Of a stretch of 46,997 nt of DNA, positions 24,391 to 32,886 are shown in pieces. How positions within the stretch are numbered: the first letter of the stretch is position 1; every line of letters starts with the position of its first letter. Source of the DNA: Thermomucor indicae-seudaticae (Eukaryota; Mucoromycota; Mucoromycetes; Mucorales; Lichtheimiaceae); the NCBI GenBank assembly GCA_000787465.1, contig JSYX01000014.1:1-46997 (forward strand), read 5' to 3'. The position numbers were made by a program, and so were the translations under genes. A model generated the notes under the pieces. It was not told the DNA's origin. It saw only the letters and a program-made list of their open reading frames with translations, and did not search any database.

Positions 24391-25685
24391 ATGGGTCAAT
24401 TGCTGTCGAGTTTGAATCTCCGCGTCGGCGACGCCATCGTTCCTGATCTCGGTCTTGACCTTGAAAGTGAGTTTGGATCTGCGGGAGGAGACGAGAGGAA
24501 TAGGAAAGACTGACTCCTGCTATCATTATTGTTAGATGCCAAACCATCTCAGGAAGAAATGCAGCTGTATAACCAACTTTCAACCCTGCTAGTGCAACCC
24601 GCCCCGAATTTGCTTGGGTTGCTAAGGAATTATAAGCCAGCGTCCGAACTAGTTCGCGAAGCAATAGCAACACCGACTTCTGAGAATGAGGATAAAGCCT
24701 GGGATGCTGTGCAACCCGTGGTTGATATGCTGCGCGACTTTTTCGAATACGCGACTGATTTAGGCAAGTGTGTCATTTAGGCCCGCATACAATTTTGTCC
24801 CTCATTTTTTTATAGAGGAAAATATTCCACGGCTCTTGAATGTTCTTTGCCAAGGAGGAGATGTCAACAAGAACCTTGAAACTCATCAAGGTCTGACGAA
24901 GCTCTTTGCGGATATGCTCGATTTCGTGTTTGAGTTTGATTATCTCAAGGTACAATTGTCGCATGGTTTAGAGTTAAAGTTATAGTTATTAAAGCAGAAA
25001 ATAGATGCGCAGTCCAACGCTTCAAAACGACTTTTCTTATTACCGACGAATGTTACAGCGCGGCCGATATGGATCGACAGGACGACTCTCTACCGCGGAT
25101 GAGTCCGTGTCTGATTTACGTAGTGCAATGCTAGAAGACGATCAAGCGAACCGGATGTCACTCTTTATCGCGTATCCAACACCGATGCTCAAAAAGGTCA
25201 TTGACACAATCACGGACTACGTGACGAAGAATCGGTTACAGAAAAGCGTGGCGGACTGTTTAGCTGCCTTGTGGGCAACATGTTATCACACTGTCAATAA
25301 GAGAAGGTATTGCTATTTGTGCGACCTTTATTGACAACAGATATCTCTAATTATTGTGGGTGGTATAGGACGCAGGAATCCACCTTTTGCTTGAAAGTGA
25401 TGGTGGTCTCCATTATCCTTTTCGATCACATCGATCCAAACGGCGCCTTCTCTAAAAGCTCTCCAATTAATGTAAGTCAGCTCTTCTGCTTTAGAATACC
25501 GTAAGCTAATTGAGTGCTTGCAGATCAGACAATCTGTAAAAATAATCCAATCAGTCGTTAATGTATCTGATGTTTCACAAGACTCGAGCGCTTCCAACTT
25601 GATGTCCGCTTTACGTTATAACTCCAAACATCTCAACGACGATTCAACGCCAAAAGCAATCAAAAACTCGGTCTTGACTTCTTGA
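24391..25685 (+). CDS. CYRI (FAM49/DUF1394) family Rac-binding protein
   Basis: Six exons (24391-24466, 24536-24763, 24816-24949, 25005-25306, 25369-25471, 25524-25685) encode 334 residues, close to the ~324 of animal CYRI proteins, and conservation covers the whole length. The start MGQLLSSL mirrors the N-myristoylated MGNLLK of CYRI-B. Conserved blocks include KAWDAVQPVV, the NDFSYYRR motif, NRMSLF, PMLK, a DCLAALWATC segment, STFCLKVMVV, IL[FY]DHIDPNGAF and the C-terminal LRYNSKHLNDD. By my exon count the YYRR arginines are residues 160 and 161, the same positions that in mammalian CYRI-B are needed for Rac1 binding. CYRI buffers active Rac and restrains SCAR/WAVE-driven actin assembly. 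Intron 2 (24764-24815) is GC-AG. A 5' UTR intron is likely. Confidence 0.92.
24764..24815 (+). other. GC-AG intron in CYRI gene
   Basis: A 52-nt intron with donor TAG|GCAAGT and acceptor TTATAG. It joins TDL to EENIPRLL in the frame demanded by the family. The GT four bases into the intron would shift the frame. Confidence 0.85.
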
Positions 25686-25906
25686 TTTATTATTATTATC
25701 GCATACATCACCCTCCCCGCCCTTTTCTCGCACCTCAACACCCTCTGGTAAAGATTGAAATATTCCATTGAAAGAAACTTTTTGTACCGTTACTTGTCTA
25801 TTTCATAAAACCGTCCGTGAAACACTGGAAATTTTTTCCTGCAAATATATCCGTTTTCTTGCACCAGATATTTGGATCTTTACTGCTCTTTTTATTCTAC
25901 GCAACC

Positions 25907-26996
25907 ATGAACGATATCTCACCGAACTCTTCACGGACAAAATCGCGTAATCCATCGCTACAGAGCATATTTGCTGCAGGCAGTCCCGATATAGTGACCA
26001 AGGAGAAAGAAAAGAGCTACGCGGGCCAAAATCGACATTTGCGTTCTTTTGGTCGACCGGACGTGTGCCGCGAACCACGACGCTATTTCGGATGGACTTT
26101 GGCTCGATGGGTACTCCTGTTCTCCAACCTTATGGTATGTAATGATCTGACGAACGACCGATTACGAGTGTATTCAGATTGTTTCTTTATTATCAGCTGT
26201 TACTGTATGGACTTGTCTTTTTCATTGGATCCGTTGTGACCTATAGCAGAGGATACCTTCGAGCCATTGTTATCATTGTTGCCAATCGTGATATTCTGGC
26301 AGGCATGTTCTTTACGTGATCAACTGATCGAAAGGCGAAGGGCTAAACTGGACTACTATGATAGTGACCTTAATTGGTTCCGCGCTTTGCATCATGACGG
26401 CTATCATTGGGATCCTCGGAGTCCGGTACAAGGACCGTCGATACCTGGCGATCCAGTCGCTCTTACTCTGGCTCTGCTTCATTTTAATCACTGTAGTCGG
26501 ATACCTGGCGTTCAAGGCCAACACTTGGAATCTCAAAGAGCGACTCGGAGTCCAGTGGCGCCATGCCATGTCCGCAAGCGATCAGAGGGCCATTGAAGAA
26601 AACCTCCATTGCTGCGGCTTTGAAAACCCGTCTGACCATGCTATCTATTTTGAGCGCTGCTATCCGCAATCGCTTTTACCAGGATGCCAGTACAAGTTTT
26701 ATCTGTTTGAATCCGATTTCCTGGTCAAGACGTACACGATCACATTTGCGATTCTGCCGCTCCATATTCTCATCATTATTGCTTCCCTGCTCTGCGCCAA
26801 CCACGTCGAACATCAGTTTGGTAAGCGCACCAGGCCCGTCATTGAATACCTGGGGCCATTCCGTGACTGGCAGGAATGGGAGCAACAACAACAACAAATG
26901 AGGCAAATCACGCAAATGACGCCCGTATTGGCACGGACGACGAGTAGAAATGACTATGATCGGCTCGCGCCACGCGTCGTTTCCCAGCAGCAATAA
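25907..26996 (+). CDS. Tetraspanin-like four-TM protein
   Basis: Three exons (25907-26134, 26197-26302, 26365-26996) encode 321 residues. A cytosolic N-terminus of about 60 residues precedes four hydrophobic segments: around residues 64-95, 110-131, 139-161 and 220-245. The large extracellular loop between TM3 and TM4 carries the tetraspanin hallmark CCG at 194-196 and two further Cys residues (in ERCYPQ and PGCQY). The C-terminal tail is polar, with a short Gln run from CAA repeats. Tetraspanins organise membrane microdomains; in fungi such proteins act in polarised growth and penetration structures. Intron 2 is best read as GC-AG (CAG|GCATGT). A weak GT donor 14 nt upstream (C|GTGATA) would also keep the frame and removes five residues (RDILA become L), so that junction is the uncertain part. 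Confidence 0.85.
26303..26364 (+). other. Probable GC-AG intron in tetraspanin gene
   Basis: A 62-nt intron with donor CAG|GCATGT, a CTAAAC branch-like site and acceptor GATAG. The alternative is a poor GT donor at 26289 in the same phase, so this GC-AG call is less certain than the others. Confidence 0.6.
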
Positions 26997-28441
26997 GTCC
27001 CCACGTGAATAACGTTGTAGTTTAGTAGGTAGCAAACGACATATTATTAAAAGTTCGTACACATTTGTCCGAGGAGGTACATTTTGCGTGAAGAGTATGT
27101 AGTATTCGCAGGAAGTTGGGATGAAGCAACTTCTGTTAGCCTCGTTCTCACTCTTCATGGATGTTCAACTTAGCTGTGCGCCCCACAAAGGGGGTGCAGC
27201 ATCTGTATATCGCCTAGTTTAGTTCACGAAGGTTGAACTATATCTTCTGTTAACATAGACTTTCGTGTCAGCATGCTTCTCGTCAGAACGTTCTCTTGTT
27301 CGCATGTATATTGAAGCTCATGTTCACGATTGACCGTTGAGTGACGCCACAGAAGTGGAAGGTTTCAGCCAAGGTTATTTAAGCATAACACACCGCACCA
27401 ATCTTTTTGTCATGTTTTCAAAATACAAGCAGCTGCCGACTTCGTTTGCTCCAATGCTCCTTTTTTGGCTATCTTTTCAAGCTACAAGCACCAACACGCT
27501 CCATTCTTTCCAACGTTTGACCAAACGTTTCGTAACTCCGTGCATCTTATCCAGGAGAATCTGTCTGTCAAGCTCACTCAGTCAAGCTGTGAAACATGTG
27601 ACCCATCAATTTTTCATTACGAGAAGACCGAGACCAGCTTGTCATTGTGCATGCATATGGTAAACGCTGACGATAACTTTACTCTTATTGATGTAATCTA
27701 TGTTTTTCAAGCTGTACTTTCCAACTTCCTTCTGTTTGATGCCAATTCTCATGATACCGTATGGGTTCATAGGGTTTTCCCCCTCTTCATGCGGGGGCGG
27801 TGCGCGGGCCTCAACGGCGGGGGTTAGGTGAGATTGGGCTCTTTTTAGCTCATGTCGACAAAGGTATCCCCCCGGTGGAAGCTTCGGGTGAGTGTTCAAG
27901 TAAAGCCGAGTTTCAGTTTCGTGTCACGGACTGACTGCAAACATACATTTGGCTTATTGTAGCACATGGCTGGTTGCTAAGCCCGTCCATATCATTTCCC
28001 AAGCGCGGCTCAGTTGCTGAAAATTCTATTGAGCTTCTTGTTCCTTCAAGCAACACCTTTTTCTTTACTTCTTGTCTCTTTTAATTACGACCTTCGTGCG
28101 GAAAAAAGTAATACTAATAAAACAGAGTGAGAGCGATTTCGGTACGTTTTTTGAAGTGGACCACAAAGCTTCATCTCGACAGTAACCGAATTGGGCTGAA
28201 AGAGATGAAGCTGTGGATTAACAAGCCATTGCCTCGTTTGGCTTCTTATCGTCCCCACTCATTATTCGGCTGCATTACTAACAATTCCTCCTCTTCTTTT
28301 CTTTTCCCTTTTCACTGCACTATCGATCCATCTTTCACGGCATTTAGGTTTCGATTATAACGTTTCACCATTACAACAAAAATCTTGCGATCTGCAGACC
28401 CGATACCAAACGATTGTTGCATATTCTAAAAATTCCCAAAA
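26997..28441. other. Intergenic region between tetraspanin and Ras-like genes
   Basis: About 1.4 kb has no supported gene. The open frames here (for example 27337-27663 and 27465-27827) have no domain or codon support. A GC-rich block at 27777-27880 stands out from AT-rich surroundings and could be a repeat fragment, but no terminal repeats were found. Confidence 0.45.
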
Positions 28442-29382
28442 ATGATGATCTATAGGCTTGTTGTACTTGGCGATGGTGGTGTAGGAAAGGTAGAGCTACC
28501 ATGGCAAAAGGAGTATTTACTGTCACCGTTCTCGACTCACATACACACTGTCTTTATACAATAGACAGCACTCACTATCCAGGTAAGGGGATGAGAGAGA
28601 GACAACCACCTGTATTCAACTAAAGTCGGCATGAATATCATCAGCTCTGCCTTAATCATTTTGTTGGTAAGCAGAGACAAAAGCTACTTTATCATTTGAT
28701 ACTTATATCCCATTTGTGTAGAGGTACGACAGCTCTTACTTTTCGGAGAGAGCGATATCTGATAGTTTCCTATAGACATATGATCCTACAATCGAAGATT
28801 CTTATCGCAAGCAAGTTGTTATTGATGAGCAGCCATGTGTTCTCGAGGTATTGGATACTGCCGGTCAAGGTGCGTGGACGTTTAGTGTACACGTTTCAAA
28901 AAAGACTAATATTAGCAATAACAAACAGAGGAATATACAGCACTGCGGGATCAATGGATCAGGCAAGAACAAACTTCCACTTACTTTTAGATTGACTTGT
29001 ATTGATTGTCATGATTAGGGATGGAGAAGGTTTCCTTCTTGTTTATTCGATTACGGCACGATCAACATTCGAACGCATTGAACGTTTCCGTGAACAGATC
29101 TTTCGAGTGAAGGACGTTGATAATGTGCCACTGATGCTCGTTGGTAACAAATGCGACCGTGTTACAGAGCGCGAGGTGACTCGTGAAGAAGGCATGCAGA
29201 TGGCAAAACGACTGGCTTGCGAATTTATTGAAACGTCTGCCAAAACCTGTGTAAACGTTGAACGCGCGTTCTACCAGGTTGTCAAAATCATTCGCGCACA
29301 GCGTGAAGGCTTACGTAATGGACCCAAGGGCAACAAGGGCAACAAGAGGGACAAGCCGAGAGTAAATTGCACTATATTGTGA
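28442..29382 (+). CDS. Ras-family small GTPase with CAAX box
   Basis: Seven exons (28442-28489, 28565-28582, 28645-28666, 28722-28723, 28776-28869, 28929-28962, 29019-29382) encode 193 residues. All G motifs are present: GDGGVGKT (10-17), the effector loop [17 protein letters not shown] with the catalytic Gln, NKCD, and ETSAKT. The C-terminus has a Lys/Arg-rich stretch and the CAAX box CTIL, whose terminal Leu favours geranylgeranylation. The sequence is Ras proper rather than Rho/Rab, and probably signals in polarised growth. The 5' half is split into unusually small exons: 18, 22 and apparently 2 nt. Intron 6 is GC-AG. The first of two adjacent ATGs is used. The gene is convergent with the SET1 relic. 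Confidence 0.93.
28722..28723 (+). other. Predicted 2-nt microexon (AG) in Ras-like gene
   Basis: Exon 3 ends in phase 1 (HFV + G) and the next conserved block (TYDPTIED) starts in phase 0 right after CTATAG, with an in-frame TAG just before it. Two bases are therefore required. Between them lies GTGTAG|AG|GTACGA: an acceptor, two bases, and a donor. Using it gives GAG (Glu), the residue typical of Ras proteins here, and splits the gap into introns of 55 and 52 nt, both normal for this locus. Confidence 0.75.
28963..29018 (+). other. GC-AG intron in Ras-like gene
   Basis: A 56-nt intron with donor CAG|GCAAGA and acceptor GATTAG. It joins QWI and DGEGF through a split Arg codon. No GT donor in the interval gives an intron of workable length and the correct frame. 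Confidence 0.85.
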
Positions 29383-29819
29383 TTTTTCCCGCCTCTTTTT
29401 TGTCTGCAGCTCGTTACTATACCCCTTTCAACCCCATTTCATCTATTTCCCGTCTCTTTACTGTCTTTCTTTCCCCTCTTTTTCTCTCTCTCTCCCCTTT
29501 AGCTCACATGTTTTGGCCGTCATAGTAACGCGCCGATACATGTACGAAGGGGAAGTACTTTCCATCGTGTACCTCTTGTGTCCTGTGCGTAATGTTGGAA
29601 TAACAAGTACAATGGTAATTATTATTAATCTTTTACTCAATTGCCGGTCTCCTATTTCTTCTTGTAGTAATTGGCATACGGGCGTGATGCCCGGTCGATC
29701 GTACACTAGTTGCTGTCTGTGCCAAGCGTGCCACTCTCTTTCTGCACGGCATATAATGCAATCTACATTTTCGCGGTTAGTATACTGCTATGATACTAAC
29801 GTTATGTTGGAGTACTTAC
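29383..29819. other. Short convergent intergenic spacer
   Basis: About 440 bp separates the Ras stop codon from the last recognisable SET1-derived sequence. It is pyrimidine-rich, including a CT run near 29480-29500. It probably contains both 3' UTRs and, on the minus strand, the remains of the last SET1 intron after a GTAAGT donor at 29819. Confidence 0.5.
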
Positions 29820-32565
29820 GTTCCTCTGCAGCCTTTACTGCCGCAGAGGCAGGGTATCTTTTTCCCTCTATCGGGAATTTATAGTTGTAGGTGATCTCCT
29901 CACCTGGCTCGATGTCCTTTTTAGCGTAAATTACGATCCTTTTTTGCTTATTGATCGTAATTCTTTTCGCGACGCAGTTGGGCTAAAGGATATAAAAGGA
30001 CTGTGCCTTTGATGTTGACGGTCCAGGTAACGTTTTGTTTGATCGATCGGGTCGTCCGCGTTGCTTTTGATGCTGCTTCTTTGCAGGTTGAAATTTATCC
30101 TCGCTCTCTGAAGATTCTACTTCTCTTTTCCGTACCAGCCCAGCTGTAGTACCTTTCCTTTTTGACGATGTTCCTTTCCTACTTGACGATCCCACTTCTG
30201 GTTCTTCCACATGCTTCAAACTTTCTGTATCTGAATCAAGCGACTCCACAGACGACGTAGGCGTGTATGGATCTCTGATACGTAGCCTTTTGTCGAGAGG
30301 TTCTGCGTCCTCTACGGGCGACAACTTTCGCTTTTTGCTTTCAGGCGACTTGCCCACTGAAGACTGGCACTTCTCAACCTTTTCTTCGTCTCCTTTTGGT
30401 ACAGAAATAGGTTCGTTACAGTGGTCCCTCGATTTCTTTCCGCCGCGGATTGGCCTCCAACCGCCGGAAAAGCGTCAGGGCGAAAAAAATCAAGGCGGAA
30501 AAATCGAGGGACCACTGTATTGTCACTTGCTACAGCGGATGCGTCTTGACTACTTCGATTCGTTATCTTTGACATAGAAGGCTCGTCCTTGTCGCGATTT
30601 TTTACGTCCTTTAAGAAAACACCTGCCAATTCTCCAAGTAGTTCTCGTTTCGAACATTATACAGCGTCTATTTCCACTCGCCCCTCAGAAGCTTCTTCCG
30701 CGTCGGTAGTCTTTTCGTCAACAGGCTTTTCTTTCTCTTTTTCTTTGCTAGATGTTGTTATGGAGCCACGAGTAGACTTCCCCTCCTTGGGATATCCTTC
30801 CACTTTCCAGACGTAACGGTTTTTGCTTTTCTTTGATAGCATTGTCTTTTCGAACCGACGGCTGATGAAGTTCAATCGCGAGCGTATGCCCTCTAATTTC
30901 TTTCTTTTGTGTTCCCGCCAATGCTCGTTTGGCCGCGGTTACGGAATCGAACACAGCGTACCAGTCATCGACATCATGATAGATCTAAAAGCTCTATTAG
31001 CCCTGCCCTGCAATATGCAATGTTATCATGCTGACCTCAACGTAGTTGTAATTATGAAAGAGCTTGCGCAGTTCTTCTAGAACGCCTCGCATAAAGGGCA
31101 AGCATTTTCTCGAAATAGTCAAGTATGGCTTGTGCTCAGTATCCACAGCACGGCGATCTTTCTTCAACCAGGCATTATGTAAGTATCCATAAGTGGCTTT
31201 ACTTACTCTTCAATCATACCTTGCGACGCCAGTCACTGTCCCACTGCGTAGAACGCTCAGCATGATCACTGGTATAGTACCTGTGCGGATGGCTTCCAAT
31301 GCTCCTGCCGCGACCTCGACTGCCACTAGCTAATCTCTTACCCGGAGAACGGCTCCTGCTCCGTTCAGAATGCGGACGACTTGAAGGACCAGGTCCGTGA
31401 CAATCTGTCGCCATATGACACGACGACCTTGACGGATAGCATGACGATGACGTGCGGTGCGCAGGTGCCGAAGGACGAGGTCGGTGTGATTCTGGAGGGA
31501 AAGTCGGACCTCGAGAACGTGGGCCTGGTACAAATCCTCGATGACGGTTGTCATCATGACGGTATTCGCGGTGCCGGTAATAACGAGATGGACCTGCTCT
31601 TCTTGTATCGTTGCGCGACAACCTGGGTGTTTCATCGTCATTTATTCCACCTTCTTCGTGATGAGAAGATGAAGATTTTGCGCTGTCTGGACGAGCGCGA
31701 TTCATGACGCTTGAGCGGCTACGAAAACGCAGACTATTAGACGATCTGCGAGGTGACCGATATCCGCCAATGCTTCTTTGTCCCACGCAGTCATCCTTTT
31801 GATGATAGGCTGAAGTCATGGGACCACTGGTCCTCTTTCGAGCCCGTAGCTCTTCGGCTACAGCAGCATTCAACTTTCGACCTAAATTCAAATATGAGCA
31901 GAATGCTCCTTCTGAATGGCGACGAATGACTTACCAGAAGGGTCAACTTCGACCTTAACACGTGCATTCGTCCCTATTACTCGACCGTTGGCTTTTTCTG
32001 CAGCCTGAGACGCTATGACAGAGCCATCCACTTTCCCGTTCGTACTGAACGTAACCCGCGCAATTCCCAAAGAACCGCCGGTTTCAGGACATTTCTCGAT
32101 GTTCACACTCTCCACGTGCCCATATACACAGAAAAATGTCATGATCTGGTTTTCGGTTGTCAACGTTGGCAGGTTGGAGACGACGACAGCAGAGGCGAGG
32201 ACCTTTGATGCGACCGCGTCTTCCTCAAGCTATGCCCACAATCAATCGACGGTAGTCTATACAATAAGAACAGATACATACCGCAGAAGAAACGCGTTTC
32301 GACCTTTGTGGGGATGTGCTACGGTCTCTCGAGGTGTTTTTGCCATAGGCCAAGACACGAAGTCTAGGGTTTGTAACATGACCTTTCTCTTGCTATGGTC
32401 CAATGGAGACATGGTCATTTGGGAAGATTCACTGAGCTACAATGTCAAACCTACGTGATCGCTTTCAGAGCTGGAATTGCTTATATATTTTCAGTGATTA
32501 GCATGACGAAGATGGATCGTACAGACTCTTTCTGAAAAGCGTTCAACTCACCGTTGGGTTTCCAT
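29820..32565 (-). pseudogene. Decayed SET1 (COMPASS H3K4 methyltransferase) copy
   Basis: The 5' half is well preserved: exons 32565-32552, 32479-32455, 32392-32282, 32229-31935, 31881-31220, 31161-31036 and 30984 onward, all with GT-AG introns. It contains an RRM (about residues 62-145, SAVVVSNLP...GSLGIARVTF), an Arg/Ser-rich segment, and a second RRM-like Set1-associated fold (KPYLTISRKCLPF...WYAVFDS). Beyond that it is broken. There is a frame change at about 30780-30850, an in-frame TAA at 30659-30657 before KRELLGELAGVFLKD, and a 99-bp MITE at 30419-30517. The SET domain survives only as its last third (PNCVAKRIT...[15 protein letters not shown], 29982-29866), preceded by TAG. A one-base shift separates it from an otherwise good post-SET motif ([12 protein letters not shown]). 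The n-SET region and the NHSC catalytic part are absent. It cannot encode an active methyltransferase, though a truncated RRM protein could still be made. Confidence 0.85.
30419..30517. mobile_element. 99-bp MITE with ~24-bp inverted repeats and TA target duplication
   Basis: The left end reads CAGTGGTCCCTCGATTT and the right end is its exact reverse complement over 17 bp. The arms continue as TTCCGCC after a 2-bp insertion on the left. The element is flanked by TA on both sides (30417-30418 and 30518-30519), typical of Tc1/mariner/pogo elements. There is no coding capacity, so it is a non-autonomous MITE. It lies inside an exon of the SET1 relic. Removing the element plus one TA (101 bp) rejoins the flanking SET1 reading frames exactly, which shows that it is an insertion. 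Confidence 0.9.
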
Positions 32566-32886
32566 TGCAGAGTTGACAAAGAGCAGTAAGGAAAGAAAAG
32601 AAAAGGGGAAGCGCGTGTGAGTATGTACCTGAGTTTTTATATTCTGCATAATTAACATGCATGTGGGGTCACATGTTTGTGCGAGCCGAGAATCTGGACC
32701 CTAAGTCCTGGACTCAGGGTTGTGCTATGTCGTTACACAAATTTCTCGTTCATTAGGCTATATCTTCAGATAAACAACTTTATTGAAGAATGGTGAAATA
32801 TACAGCTTGAACTATATTGTATGGACTTGTATTTTTGTGTTTGGTATAACAAAGGAAAAAGTCAGAAGCGATGTATGAGTCCAAAA
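32566..32886. other. Short intergenic spacer
   Basis: This 321-bp segment contains the presumed promoter of the SET1 copy and the 3' end of the exchanger gene, which is on the same strand. No other feature is seen. Confidence 0.5.

Noticed and set aside
30312..30629. Separate 105-codon protein across the MITE
   Set aside because: It is an artefact of reading from the SET1 frame into the transposon; the frame changes at both element ends.
31381..31707. 108-codon plus-strand frame
   Set aside because: It is antisense to the Arg/Ser-rich exon 5 of the SET1 copy.
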